A DNA stretch of 43,793 nucleotides from Paraburkholderia sp. Ac-20340 (GCF_017104965.1 NZ_JAAGPR010000052.1:1-43793); one strand, 5' to 3'; counted from the first letter of the stretch, positions 32,906 to 41,544 are shown. Numbers and translations: made by a program. The notes: a model not told the origin generated them from the sequence alone.

Positions 32906-34084
32906 TCAAGCGGTCGTCGGCGCTAGAAAGCGCTCAAGGCGGGCTAAACCTTCAGCCAGCTCGGGGATCGACGCGGCGAACGAAAGTCGAACATACTGTG
33001 TCGCGCCTTGCTCACCGAAGTCATTGCCCGGTGTCAATGCAATGTGTGTTTCCTCGAGCGCACGTTTGCAGAACTCCATCGCGCTCATGCCCGTACCTTC
33101 TACGCTGAAGTAGACATAGAAGGCACCATCGGGCGCGACAGGAACCGGCAGTCCGATGCGCTCCAGTCCGTCAAGGACAAGTGAGCGTCGGGTTTCAAGT
33201 TCGCGTCGACGTGATTCGCAGATCGCAATTGTCTCTGGTCGGAAGGCGGCCAGTGCAGCGTGTTGTGCCGGGGTAGATGGACAGATGTAGTAGTTTTGCG
33301 CGAGGCGCTCCATAACGGGTGTCATCTCCGACGGCACGATGCACCATCCGAGCCTCCATCCGGTCATCCCGAAGTATTTGGAGAAGCTGTTGATGACGAT
33401 CGCGTCGGGGTCAACAGACAGGGCGCTTTGAGCGGGAGCGCCTGTGCGGGTCGGGAAGGTCAATCCAAGATAGATCTCGTCGACAATCCTCCATGCATCA
33501 TGCGCACGTGCGTGTGCGCAGATCTCCGAAAGCTCACCAATCGGAACGGAAGTCCCGGTCGGATTGCTTGGTGTCGCGATCATCAGGCCACGGACATCGC
33601 TTGTCCAATGCTTCCTGACAAGGTCCGCGTCGAGCTGAAAGCGCGTTTCGGCACTCGTGGGCACGAGTTTAACCTCGGCACCAAAGCTTGAAAGGAACTG
33701 CCGATTGCACGGATACGACGGGTCAGAGACGAGAACACGATCTCCCGGGTTGACCAGGGCCGCCGTGACCAGAAGTAGCGCAGCTGAGGCGCCCGCCGTC
33801 ACCACGACTCGCGATGGATCGATATCCAGGCCGTACGTTGTTTCGTAATACCGAGCGATGGCCTGTCGAAGGTCGTACAGGCCGAGCGCCGAGGTGTACG
33901 TCATCGGTGTGCTCGTCAGGACTTCCTGCATTGCCCGGACTACTGGCGCCGGCGCACCGAAATCCGGCTCGCCGATGTTGAGTTTGATGACTCGATGGCC
34001 CTGGGCTTCCAGAGCTGCTGCCCGTTTACCAAATTCCATCGCGATGAACGGCGAGATAGATCGTGCTCGGTTGGAGAATTTCAT
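32906..34084 (-). CDS. Class I/II pyridoxal-phosphate aminotransferase
   Basis: A 392-residue fold-type I aminotransferase of the aspartate/alanine aminotransferase group. HRVIKLNIGEPDFGAPAPVV near the start, YTSALGLYDLRQAIARYYE, PSNPTGTSVPIGEL, DEIYLGL and the PLP lysine in NSFSKYFGMTGWRLGW are in normal order; FAASIPELAEGLARL ends the chain. I use ATG 34084 (MKFSNRARSISPFIAMEFGK); an upstream in-frame extension to 34234 lies in the promoter region and is unlikely. It is divergent from an AraC regulator. It converts an amino acid to a 2-oxoacid with 2-oxoglutarate or pyruvate as partner; specificity is not readable. It probably belongs functionally with the AlaX, permease and dehydratase genes that follow. 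Confidence 0.95.
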   Translation of the reverse strand: MKFSNRARSISPFIAMEFGKRAAALEAQGHRVIKLNIGEPDFGAPAPVVRAMQEVLTSTPMTYTSALGLYDLRQAIARYYETTYGLDIDPSRVVVTAGASAALLLVTAALVNPGDRVLVSDPSYPCNRQFLSSFGAEVKLVPTSAETRFQLDADLVRKHWTSDVRGLMIATPSNPTGTSVPIGELSEICAHARAHDAWRIVDEIYLGLTFPTRTGAPAQSALSVDPDAIVINSFSKYFGMTGWRLGWCIVPSEMTPVMERLAQNYYICPSTPAQHAALAAFRPETIAICESRRRELETRRSLVLDGLERIGLPVPVAPDGAFYVYFSVEGTGMSAMEFCKRALEETHIALTPGNDFGEQGATQYVRLSFAASIPELAEGLARLERFLAPTTA

Positions 34085-34380
34085 GGTCGAGGTCTGCTGA
34101 CTGCTAGGAGGCGGTGTGATATCGACGCGGCGGATCCTGCGAGTCAGCTCCGGCCACTTGCAGAGTGCGGGGACGTGACCCACAGCGCCATCTACCCAAA
34201 AAATCATGCTGCGGGCGGACGGGCCGCGGAGCAACCCGAAATGGCGAAAAGTATATTTACGTAAAACGTAACAACGACGCGATAAATGCGCTCATCGTTG
34301 TGCTAGTCTAAGTCCATGCCCAACAGCGACGCCGCCGATGTTCGATCGCTAATTCTTCACGCGCGGCACAGCGCTTTGCC
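34085..34380. promoter_or_regulatory. Divergent control region of aminotransferase and AraC genes, with palindrome
   Basis: The spacer holds a perfect ten-base palindrome TTTACGTAAA at 34256-34265, followed by a repeated ACGTAA (34266-34271), within an AT-rich patch in otherwise GC-rich DNA. It sits about 170 bases upstream of the aminotransferase start and 115 bases upstream of the AraC start, a reasonable operator position for either promoter. A related GTAAAT...ATTTAC dyad occurs at 39190-39204. Confidence 0.45.
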
Positions 34381-35190
34381 ATGAAAGATCTCGTCCAGTA
34401 CCAGCGTGTTGCCGCAGTGCCAGGGCTGGTGCTGGGTTCGGCGCGACTCTCAAAATTCAGCTTCGACCGTCACTTCCACATCGACTATCACATCGGCCTG
34501 GTTACCGATGGTGTGCAGCGTCAGACCTTCAGAGGTAAGTCAGTACTGCTTGGTCCCGGTTGTATCTCCCTTATGCCTCCTGGCGAGATCCACGACGGAA
34601 TCAACGAAGGCGACGACGCGTACACGCTCAGAACCTTTCGGCTCTCCTACGATCTTCTTGCCAGCATCGCCGACGAGTTCGGGGGAAGGCGAGGTGACCT
34701 TGAACTCGGTGGGACCATGCTTGAGGATCCTGTGCTGGCCGCCCAGCTGTTGCGGCTGCACGATGCGATGGCGGCGAGCAACGGCTCCATGAACCTTTCG
34801 GTCGAGTCTCAGTGGCTGACTCTGCTCCAGATTCTGCTCGCGCAGTCGAGAGCGGTTCTACCGCAAGAGGACATGAGAGCGCTCTCGCCGATGCAGTGGC
34901 AGCGCGTCAGGGACTACTGTTTTGCCCATTTGGGCGAAAAGATCCGACTCGAGGAACTAGCCGCAGTATGCGGGGTGGGCCGGTTTCATTTCCTGAGGCT
35001 GTTCAAGCAGACCGTCGGCATGACACCGCACGCGTGGCTCGTGCGACTTCGTCTGGAGCAGGCGTGCTCGCAACTCGCGCGCAGCGTTGGAACAATTGCT
35101 GAAGTCGCGCAAGGCTTGGGGTTTTACGATCAAAGCCACTTCAACCGGGCATTTCGACAGGCGTTCGGCGTGGCTCCGTCGAACTACTGA
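34381..35190 (+). CDS. AraC-family transcriptional regulator with N-terminal cupin domain
   Basis: A 269-residue AraC regulator. The N-terminal half looks like the cupin-type arabinose-binding domain: FDRHFHIDYHIGLVTDGVQR and SLMPPGEIHDGINEGDD. The C-terminal half is the DNA-binding part: KIRLEELAAVCGVGRFHFLR, LFKQTVGMTPHAWLVRLRLE and IAEVAQGLGFYDQSHFNRAF with a closing FGVAPSNY. This arrangement is common in regulators of amino-acid exporters and catabolic genes. It is divergent from the aminotransferase and upstream of AlaX and a permease, so it probably controls one or both sides. No strong ribosome site precedes ATG 34381, so the start is less certain than the family. Confidence 0.92.
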   Translation: MKDLVQYQRVAAVPGLVLGSARLSKFSFDRHFHIDYHIGLVTDGVQRQTFRGKSVLLGPGCISLMPPGEIHDGINEGDDAYTLRTFRLSYDLLASIADEFGGRRGDLELGGTMLEDPVLAAQLLRLHDAMAASNGSMNLSVESQWLTLLQILLAQSRAVLPQEDMRALSPMQWQRVRDYCFAHLGEKIRLEELAAVCGVGRFHFLRLFKQTVGMTPHAWLVRLRLEQACSQLARSVGTIAEVAQGLGFYDQSHFNRAFRQAFGVAPSNY

Positions 35191-35765
35191 CGCTGTTGCG
35201 ACGGCCGCGCCCCCCCAGCGATGAAAGATGCCCTCTTGCGGGGTGGGCGGCCATGTGCATGGCCGGCCTCTCGGCGCAGATCAGGGCGGCAGTGGAACTT
35301 GCAGACGCGGCCGCTGCTCAGTGCGGTGAGGACGGGGGCGAACGAAGGGCGAGATCGAAGAGTCAATTTTATACAATGCGCGGCGGACTGAACCCGGTAC
35401 CCTTCTATAACCTACCGGGCGTTCAACCAACAGCGTGGAGGAGACAGGCGCGCCGCGCTCATTTGGTCGCTGTCGGGCAAGCGGGGGCATCGGCGTCATA
35501 TCGAACCCTGCTGAAGAGATGTTGACCGCGGTGCCGTACAACCATCGCTACACAGAGTCTTTCGCCGCCTGCGCTCAGATTCCGGAGATGCCACGAGCTG
35601 TTCGAACCTGCGATTGTCTTGACGACTACTTCTCTTCTTTCCACGACGATCGAAGGTCAGTGCCATCGGGCGTAACGTCGCGTTCGAGGGCGCACGGTGG
35701 CGGCGATACAGCATGCTACGCGTTGCTCACGCGTAGCGATGAATTATTGAGAAAGGGTATTTGAA
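35191..35765. other. 575-base spacer without a recognisable gene
   Basis: The stretch between AraC and AlaX genes carries only short overlapping frames rich in Arg and Ser with no family match. Near 35704-35736 the short words CAGCATGCTACGCGT and CTCACGCGTAGCG form a loose inverted repeat (ACGCG/CGCGT) upstream of AlaX, possibly an operator. I see no RNA gene. It may be the eroded remains of a gene plus the AlaX promoter. Confidence 0.35.
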
Positions 35766-36398
35766 ATGACACAGCGTCACTATCTCACAAGCGACGACCT
35801 CAGCATGAACGCTCAGGTCCTGAGTTGCTCCAGAACTGAAGACGGTCGATTTGAAGTCGTGCTCGCTGCGACGCTGTTTCATCCGCAGGGCGGCGGCCAG
35901 CCTTCCGACCAGGGGACGATCGGTGACGCGAGTGTCCTTCGTGTAAGCCAGGTCGAAGATCAGGTCATCCATGTGTGCGATCGGGACGTGCCTCTGGGCG
36001 AAGCACGCATCGACGTTTCGTCTGCCGCGCGTTCGCTGCATGCGAGACTGCATTCCGCAGGGCATCTCATTGGCTTTTGTGGAGAGGAATTCGGGTGGCG
36101 GGCCGTCAAGGGGCATCACTGGCCCGGCGAAGCGCGCGTGATCTTCGAACACGATGTGGATCCGAGGGAGATGACCGGGGAGATCATCGAGCAGCAGGCC
36201 AATGCCCATGTTGCTGCAGGTCTCAGTCGCAACATGACGCTGGACGGCGACAAGCGCTCTATCGGGTTCGGGTCGCTTCCAGCCTACAGTTGCGGTGGTA
36301 CGCACGTAGGGTCGACGGCAGAAATCGGCAAGATCAAAATTTCAAAAGTGAAGGAAAAGAAGGGGCAGGTTTGGGTCTACTACGACCTGGAGCAATAA
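35766..36398 (+). CDS. AlaX-type alanyl-tRNA editing protein
   Basis: A 210-residue stand-alone copy of the editing domain of alanyl-tRNA synthetase, which in trans hydrolyses tRNA-Ala wrongly charged with serine, glycine or similar amino acids. FHPQGGGQPSDQG (38-50) is the signature loop. The zinc ligands are His96 and His100 in HSAGH, and Cys176 and His180 in SCGGTHV. The catalytic synthetase domain is absent. The ATG at 35766 has AAAGGG upstream. It is followed by an amino-acid permease gene and lies between a PLP aminotransferase and a serine/threonine dehydratase. This placement hints at defence against mischarging by an imported unusual amino acid, which is inference. Confidence 0.92.
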   Translation: MTQRHYLTSDDLSMNAQVLSCSRTEDGRFEVVLAATLFHPQGGGQPSDQGTIGDASVLRVSQVEDQVIHVCDRDVPLGEARIDVSSAARSLHARLHSAGHLIGFCGEEFGWRAVKGHHWPGEARVIFEHDVDPREMTGEIIEQQANAHVAAGLSRNMTLDGDKRSIGFGSLPAYSCGGTHVGSTAEIGKIKISKVKEKKGQVWVYYDLEQ

Positions 36399-36427
36399 CC
36401 GAGGACAGAAGCCGGATACGGCAGCTT

Positions 36428-36448
36428 CCCGCGGCTTGACGCCGCGGG
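36428..36448 (+). terminator. Hairpin after the AlaX gene
   Basis: CCCGCGGC-TTGAC-GCCGCGGG gives an eight-base-pair perfect stem with a five-base loop, 30 bases past the AlaX stop. A weak ATTCAAT follows, not a strong T-run. A probable terminator, which would give the permease gene at 36663 its own promoter. Confidence 0.55.
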
Positions 36449-36662
36449 ATTCAATGGGCTAGGGAGATTCATCACAGTTATTTAGCATACCGAACATACT
36501 GTAAATGATTGGGCCGAGACCGTGAGTTTCACGGCAGGCTGTATTCGTCCTGGGAGAGCGACAGCGAAGTCGTCAACCATGGAGGTACCAGGCAGAAGCG
36601 AAAACAGTCATGCAGTAGGCGTCGGCCGAGTCGCGATGCAAAACTAGAGACGGAGACAGACA

Positions 36663-38102
36663 ATGAATCTTTTCAGGACGAAGAGCATCGACGCGATGAT
36701 TGCTTCGAGCCAAAAGCCCAACGGTTTGAAGAAGGTACTTGGGCCGCTCGATCTCATCTTGATGGGGATTGGCGCAATCATCGGCACAGGGATCTTTGTG
36801 ATCACAGGGACGGGCGCGGTAACGGCAGGACCTGCGCTGATGCTTTCGTTTGTCGTTGCGGCCGTGGCATGCGGGTTTGCGGCGCTCTGTTACGCGGAGT
36901 TTTCTTCAACGGTCCCCGTCGCAGGGTCGATCTATGCGTACAGTTACGCCACACTTGGAGAATTCGTTGCCTGGATGATCGGCTGGGACCTCATGCTCGA
37001 GTACGGGCTCGCGACCTCTGCTGTCTCGGCAGGCTGGTCCGGCTACTTCCAGTCGCTCATGGCGGGATTCGGTCTGAACCTCCCGGTCGCTCTAACGGCA
37101 GCCCCTGGTGCCGTCCCCGGTGCGGTGACGTACTGCAATCTGCCGGCGTTAGTCATCATGCTCGCAATTGCGGCGATGCTCTCGATTGGTGTCCGGGAGA
37201 CGAAGCGGATCAACAATCTGATGGTGGCGATCAAGGTGACAGTCGTCATCCTCTTCATTGTCGTTGGGATGCGTCATGTCCAGCCGGCGAACTGGCATCC
37301 ATTCGCACCGTTTGGCTACGGTGGTGTGCTGAGTGCCGCGTCACTCGTCTTTTTCGCGTTCATCGGGTTCGACGCAGTGTCCTCTGCCGCTGAAGAGGTA
37401 AAACGTCCGGGGCGCGATCTTCCCATCGGAATCATTGGCTCACTCGCTTTCTGCACCATTCTTTATATCGTCGTGTCGGCCATCATAACGGGCATCGTGC
37501 CGTACCAGCAGTTTCTTGGTGTCGACCACCCTGTCTCGCTGGCTTTGCAGTACGCAAAAGAACCCTGGTTCGCGGGATTTGTTGATCTCGGCGCTATCCT
37601 CGGTATGACAACCGTCATTCTCGTGATGTGCTACGGCCAGACGCGTATCGTTTTCGCGATGTCGAGGGACGGGTTATTGCCGAAAAAGTTTTCGAGGATC
37701 CATCCGAAGTTCGGCACACCATTTCTCACCACCTGGACCGTCGGCATCCTGTTTTCGATGATCGGCGCTGTGGTTCCGCTCAGTGTGCTTGCTGAACTGG
37801 TCAACATTGGCACGCTCGCAGCGTTCTGCCTCGTCGCTGTCGCCGTGATTGTGCTTCGAAAGAAGCGACCGGACCTGCCTAGGGCTTTCCGTTGCCCGGG
37901 CGTGCCAGCGGTGCCCGCGCTTGCAATCGCGTTCTGTCTCGTCCTGATGGCCTACCTGAAGCCCATCACCTGGATCGCATTCGGAACGTGGCTCGCCTTG
38001 GGGGCTTTTATTTACTTCGCGTATGCGCGGCGTAAATCAGTGTTGCAGACCGAGGCGACTGGGCGGGGCTATGAAGTCGGGGAGCGTGCCTGGAGAAACT
38101 GA
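36663..38102 (+). CDS. CAT-type (YfnA-like) cationic amino acid permease, APC superfamily
   Basis: A 479-residue membrane protein with about twelve hydrophobic segments. GLKKVLGPLDLILMGIGAII followed by GTGIFVITGTGA is the CAT/YfnA signature, and CYAEFSSTVPVAGSIYAYSY, WDLMLEYGLATSAVSAGW, FIGFDAVSSAAEEVKRPGRD and KKFSRIHPKFGTPFLTTW follow. These permeases take up neutral or cationic amino acids by proton symport. GGAG lies eight bases before the ATG. A hairpin separates it from AlaX, and a convergent LysR gene lies beyond. It is a third, distinct APC permease in the window (after PuuP-like and CycA-like types). Confidence 0.93.
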   Translation: MNLFRTKSIDAMIASSQKPNGLKKVLGPLDLILMGIGAIIGTGIFVITGTGAVTAGPALMLSFVVAAVACGFAALCYAEFSSTVPVAGSIYAYSYATLGEFVAWMIGWDLMLEYGLATSAVSAGWSGYFQSLMAGFGLNLPVALTAAPGAVPGAVTYCNLPALVIMLAIAAMLSIGVRETKRINNLMVAIKVTVVILFIVVGMRHVQPANWHPFAPFGYGGVLSAASLVFFAFIGFDAVSSAAEEVKRPGRDLPIGIIGSLAFCTILYIVVSAIITGIVPYQQFLGVDHPVSLALQYAKEPWFAGFVDLGAILGMTTVILVMCYGQTRIVFAMSRDGLLPKKFSRIHPKFGTPFLTTWTVGILFSMIGAVVPLSVLAELVNIGTLAAFCLVAVAVIVLRKKRPDLPRAFRCPGVPAVPALAIAFCLVLMAYLKPITWIAFGTWLALGAFIYFAYARRKSVLQTEATGRGYEVGERAWRN

Positions 38103-38130
38103 CAGTCGTGGCTTTCGACAGCCGTCGATA

Positions 38131-38160
38131 TGCAGCGGTGAAGCCGGAATGACCGCTGCA
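38131..38160. terminator. Hairpin between convergent permease and LysR genes
   Basis: TGCAGCGGT (38131-38139) pairs perfectly with ACCGCTGCA (38152-38160) around a 12-base loop. It lies 29 bases past the permease stop and 76 bases past the LysR stop on the other strand, so it may end both transcripts. No T-run on either side. Confidence 0.45.
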
Positions 38161-38235
38161 ATGCGAGACGGTACCGGGAGGATGGGCGGCAGTAAGCACA
38201 GCCTTTTCGGTACCCGTTCGATGGTGGGAGGAGCG

Positions 38236-39186
38236 TCAGCGCGTTTTCTGGGAGAAATAGTTGGCGTCTGCTTTGAGTTGCGGCGTGATTCGCTGCTCCA
38301 CCCATTCGAGCCACGCTCTCGTTTTCGCGTTCAGGTAATGGCGCGATGGCAGAAGTGCGTAGATGCCAATGTCTGGTGATCGCCACGTGGGCAGGACGCG
38401 TTTCAGGCGGCCCGCGCGAACGTCATCGATTACCGTAAAAAGTGGCAGTAACGTAATACCCGCACCTCGCAGCGCGACATCCAGCACCATGTCGGGCGTA
38501 TCCGCAATCAGTTTTCCGCGCGGGCTAAGTTGCTGTGTGGTGCCATTCCCGTCAGTCAGGTTCCACTCTGGACGAATGGACGGATTGACCAGTCGCAGAG
38601 CGGTATGCTGGTTCAGGTCGTCGGGCGTGTGCGGCTCGCCATGGCGCTTGATGTAGTCAGGCGAAGCGCAGAGGATGGAAAACGTCGTACCCAGTCGCCG
38701 CGCGACAATTCCTGAGTCGGCCAATGATTCGGCCAGGTACAGACTGACGTCGACGCCGCGGGCAAGCAGGTCGGGCACGTATTGCGATGTGCTGTATTCG
38801 ACGCTCAGTTGCGGATAGCTGGCGCAGAAGTCCGCCATCATCGGTGCCACATAGTGCTGTCCGAAATTGACCATGCACTGGACCCGAAGACGCCCCTGCG
38901 GCGACATGTTCGTGCCAGATGCGTGTGCCTCGGCCTCGTCGACGAGGGCAATCACCTCGCGACAGCGTTCAGCGTAGTCGGCGCCGACGTCCGTGAGCAC
39001 GCGCTGGCGCGTCGATCGTTGAAGGAGCTTGGCGCCCAGACGGTTTTCGAGTTCGGTGACAAGGCGGGAGATTTGCGCTGTCGTCAGGTCCATCTGCTCG
39101 GCCGCGGCGGTGAAGCTGCCGCTGTCGATGACCCGGAGAAATGCGCGCATTGCGTGGAGAAGACCGCCGTCGAGAGCTTTACGCAT
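38236..39186 (-). CDS. LysR-family transcriptional regulator
   Basis: A 316-residue LysR-type regulator. The helix-turn-helix is GSFTAAAEQMDLTTAQISRL with VTELENRLGAKLLQRSTRQR after it, and the effector domain includes GRLRVQCMVNFGQHYVAPMM, typical of the CrgA/DsdC-like large subgroup in Burkholderiaceae. It reads divergently from the EamA exporter gene and is the likely controller of the exporter-dehydratase pair. The spacer holds two perfect dyads (39190-39204 and 39237-39249). No strong ribosome site precedes ATG 39186. A start at the internal methionine (residue 13) would also keep the whole domain. Confidence 0.93.
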   Translation of the reverse strand: MRKALDGGLLHAMRAFLRVIDSGSFTAAAEQMDLTTAQISRLVTELENRLGAKLLQRSTRQRVLTDVGADYAERCREVIALVDEAEAHASGTNMSPQGRLRVQCMVNFGQHYVAPMMADFCASYPQLSVEYSTSQYVPDLLARGVDVSLYLAESLADSGIVARRLGTTFSILCASPDYIKRHGEPHTPDDLNQHTALRLVNPSIRPEWNLTDGNGTTQQLSPRGKLIADTPDMVLDVALRGAGITLLPLFTVIDDVRAGRLKRVLPTWRSPDIGIYALLPSRHYLNAKTRAWLEWVEQRITPQLKADANYFSQKTR

Positions 39187-39189
39187 AAC

Positions 39190-39204
39190 GTAAATATCAT
39201 TTAC
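39190..39204. promoter_or_regulatory. Palindrome GTAAAT-ATC-ATTTAC, candidate LysR operator
   Basis: A perfect six-plus-six inverted repeat with a three-base spacer, three bases upstream of the lysR start codon and about 67 bases upstream of the EamA start. LysR proteins often repress themselves from such sites. The adjoining bases extend an AT-rich island. A regulatory role is inferred from symmetry and position. Confidence 0.45.
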
Positions 39205-39236
39205 ATTGCATCCGATTGTTACATGAAACCGCTGTA

Positions 39237-39249
39237 TTCACAATGTGAA
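39237..39249. promoter_or_regulatory. Palindrome TTCACA-A-TGTGAA upstream of the EamA gene
   Basis: A perfect 6-1-6 dyad that ends 21 bases before the EamA start codon and is flanked by a weaker TGAAACC (39224-39230) and GGTTTCA (39263-39269) pair. It may bind the divergent LysR protein or another repressor, or shape the leader RNA near the ribosome site. Function is unproved. Confidence 0.4.
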
Positions 39250-39270
39250 GCCTGTATATGGAGGTTTCAC

Positions 39271-40236
39271 ATGCCCACCAACCGCGACTTCGCTACAACC
39301 ACACGCCATCTGGGGGCCTGGGTGGCCCTGGCATTGCCCCCTCTGCTCTGGGCCGGCAACTTCGTGGTCGGACGGGCACTTCGGACCGATGTGCCGCCCA
39401 TGACGCTCGCCTTCGTTCGCCATTTGATTGCGTTGGTCTGCCTGTCACCTTTCGCCTGGCCTGCTATCCGTCGGGACGCGAGGCGCTACTGGCATCTTCG
39501 GTGGCAACTGGTGCGAACCGCGCTTACAGGGTTGGCGGGTTTCAATCTCCTGGTGTATGCCGGTCTCCATTCCACGACCGCCTCTAACGCGCTGCTGCTG
39601 AATTCGATCATTCCCGTGCTGATCGTGCTGTTTGGAGGACTCATTTACAAACAGCGCTTCACCGGAAACCAGGTGGTGGGGATGGCACTCTCCTGCACCG
39701 GCGTGCTCGTCATCATTCTGCACGGGGAACTCAGCCGGCTCATCGCCCTGCAGTTCTCGGCGGGCGACGCGATCGTATTTCTCGGCATGGTGTGCTTCGC
39801 GCTGTATTCACTCTGGCTCAGGGCGTTGCCAGACGACCTCAATCCAGCGGGCCTCCTTGGTGCGCAGCTTTTGATTGCAGTGCTTTTTCTGTTCCCGTGC
39901 TTCATGTGGGAGTACTGCGCGGGTCATCGAGCAGTATGGACACATTCGTCTCTGCTGGGAATTTGCTACGTCGCGCTTGTGGCGTCGTTGCTGGCGACTT
40001 TCCTGTACATGGCGGGTGTTGCCAGGGTGGGGCCGTCCCGTGCAGGGCTGTTTATCCACCTCATCCCGGTCTACGGAGCATTGCTGTCCAGCCTGTTGCT
40101 CGGCGAGACGATTCGCATCTATCACTTCGTGGGTTTCACGGTGATATTGGCGGGACTCGTCTTCTCGAATCTCGAGTCGAGACGCGGTGCGCGGATGAAT
40201 CAAGGAGCGTATCAGGCAGCTAAAGCGGAAGGCTGA
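39271..40236 (+). CDS. DMT-superfamily (EamA) transporter
   Basis: A 321-residue membrane protein with about ten segments in two EamA repeats: LPPLLWAGNFVVGRALRTDV with PPMTLAFVRHLIALVC in the first, and LYMAGVARVGPSRAGLFIHL followed by YGALLSSLLLGETI in the second. EamA proteins commonly export amino acids and other metabolites. The start is unambiguous: GGAGG lies seven bases before ATG 39271. The frame can be extended to 38782, but that part overlaps the LysR gene antisense and is not protein-like. A serine/threonine dehydratase gene follows by 62 bases, so the pair is probably one operon under the divergent LysR regulator. Confidence 0.92.
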   Translation: MPTNRDFATTTRHLGAWVALALPPLLWAGNFVVGRALRTDVPPMTLAFVRHLIALVCLSPFAWPAIRRDARRYWHLRWQLVRTALTGLAGFNLLVYAGLHSTTASNALLLNSIIPVLIVLFGGLIYKQRFTGNQVVGMALSCTGVLVIILHGELSRLIALQFSAGDAIVFLGMVCFALYSLWLRALPDDLNPAGLLGAQLLIAVLFLFPCFMWEYCAGHRAVWTHSSLLGICYVALVASLLATFLYMAGVARVGPSRAGLFIHLIPVYGALLSSLLLGETIRIYHFVGFTVILAGLVFSNLESRRGARMNQGAYQAAKAEG

Positions 40237-40298
40237 AGTCGCGCCTGCCACATCGTTTTTACCGGCAATTTGCCATTTTTTTGCAGAAGAGGTCTTAC

Positions 40299-41246
40299 AT
40301 GCCGCTCCACATCGAAACGCCACTGTTCCAGTCCCGTCCGCTGAGCATCCTGAGCGGGAAGTCTGTGTGGTTGAAGTTTGAGGCGCTCCAACCGAGCGGG
40401 TCGTTCAAGATCCGCGGAATTGGCGCCCTTTGCGAGGAATATGCGCGTCAAGGGAAAACGCGGTTCATTTCGTCCTCGGGCGGGAACGCGGGAATTGCGG
40501 CGGCCTACGCCGGGCGCAAGTTGTCGATCCCCGTTACCGTTGTTGTACCGGAGACCACAACCATGAAGGCCAAGGCGCTTATCGAGCAGGAGGGCGCCAC
40601 TGTGATCGTTCATGGCGCATCGTGGATGGAGGCGAATGCGCTTGCTCAGTCCATGCTGGATGCCTCGTCGGCCTTCGTGCACCCGTTCGACAATCCGACG
40701 ATGTGGCCGGGGCATGCGACCATGATTGATGAGGTGGTCAGAGCGGAGGCGTCGTTCGATTCTGTCATCGTGTCGGTGGGAGGGGGCGGTCTTCTCTCAG
40801 GCGTGGTCGAAGGGCTCCGACGCAATGGTCTCGGGCATATCCCCGTTGTTGCCATCGAGACGGAAGGAGCGGACTCGCTCGCCCGATCGGTTCAGGCAGG
40901 CGTCCAGATCGAACTCGACGCGATCACGAGCGTCGCGACGTCGCTCGGCGCAAAGAGAGTATGTACAAACGCGTTCGAGGTAAGCCGCTCACATGACGTG
41001 CGGTGCCACGTTGTGTCCGATCTCGAGGCGCTGGAGGCCTGCGAAAATTTCCTCCACGACCATCGGGTATTGGTCGAGCCCGCGTGCGGTGCGACGCTGG
41101 CAGCCATCTATAGCCGGAACCAGAGCATCATCGCAGATTTCAAGGCCCCCCTCGCCATTGTATGCGGCGGGGCGACAGCGACTCACGAGCAGATTCAGGA
41201 ATGGCGAGCCAAGGCTGCCGCTGCGCAGTCGGAACGGTCTCACTGA
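40299..41246 (+). CDS. Serine/threonine dehydratase-family PLP enzyme
   Basis: A 315-residue fold-type II PLP enzyme, like the short L-serine/threonine dehydratases (TdcB, mammalian SDH). The PLP lysine is Lys37 in QPSGSFKIRGIG. SSSGGNAGIAAAYAG binds the substrate carboxylate, SVGGGGLLSGV the cofactor phosphate, and VVVPETTTMKAKALIEQEGA is the typical early stretch. It deaminates a hydroxyl amino acid to a 2-oxoacid and ammonia. No C-terminal ACT domain is present, so it is not the biosynthetic IlvA. ATG 40299 has AGAGG six bases upstream. With an EamA exporter before it and AlaX and a CAT permease further upstream, it may act on serine or a serine-like amino acid. Confidence 0.93.
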   Translation: MPLHIETPLFQSRPLSILSGKSVWLKFEALQPSGSFKIRGIGALCEEYARQGKTRFISSSGGNAGIAAAYAGRKLSIPVTVVVPETTTMKAKALIEQEGATVIVHGASWMEANALAQSMLDASSAFVHPFDNPTMWPGHATMIDEVVRAEASFDSVIVSVGGGGLLSGVVEGLRRNGLGHIPVVAIETEGADSLARSVQAGVQIELDAITSVATSLGAKRVCTNAFEVSRSHDVRCHVVSDLEALEACENFLHDHRVLVEPACGATLAAIYSRNQSIIADFKAPLAIVCGGATATHEQIQEWRAKAAAAQSERSH

Positions 41247-41544
41247 TTGCAGCACCAGTAGGATCGCGCGGAACAGGACTCTCTGCGGGTCAATGTTGTC
41301 GCAGCACGCTTCGACGACCCAAAGGACATGTGGCGCCTTGCTTTGAGCTGGTTGTCCCTTGGGCCAGGCAAGCGGCGTTGCTGCCCTGGATGCTGATCAT
41401 GCGTGGGGCGATGTTCGTCCGAGATGGTTGGGAAATGGCCGCCTTCCGTGAGAAGACCAGATGCGTTGAAGCCTGGGCAACCGGAGGGCGTTAATGCGCC
41501 AATGTGGAGGTTCGCCCCAGCCACCTGAGCAACCGAGGCCCGAA
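41247..41544. other. Spacer between the dehydratase and the IS1111-type remnant
   Basis: 298 bases with no gene that I can support. The last 40-60 bases, including GGAGGTTCGCCCCAGCCACC, probably already belong to the IS1111-type element, whose coding start follows. Short frames on both strands do not match any family. Confidence 0.4.

Noticed and set aside
34085..34234. A 50-residue upstream extension of the aminotransferase
   Set aside because: The family begins near MKFSNRARSISPF; the extension lies in the divergent promoter region.
35196..35764. Small frames between the AraC and AlaX genes
   Set aside because: Short, mutually overlapping, Arg-rich translations without start signals.
38782..39270. 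A 163-codon N-terminal extension of the EamA transporter
   Set aside because: It runs antisense through the LysR gene and its DNA-binding domain, while a GGAGG site marks the start at 39271.
40299..41246. Biosynthetic threonine deaminase IlvA
   Set aside because: It is too short and lacks the C-terminal ACT regulatory domains.
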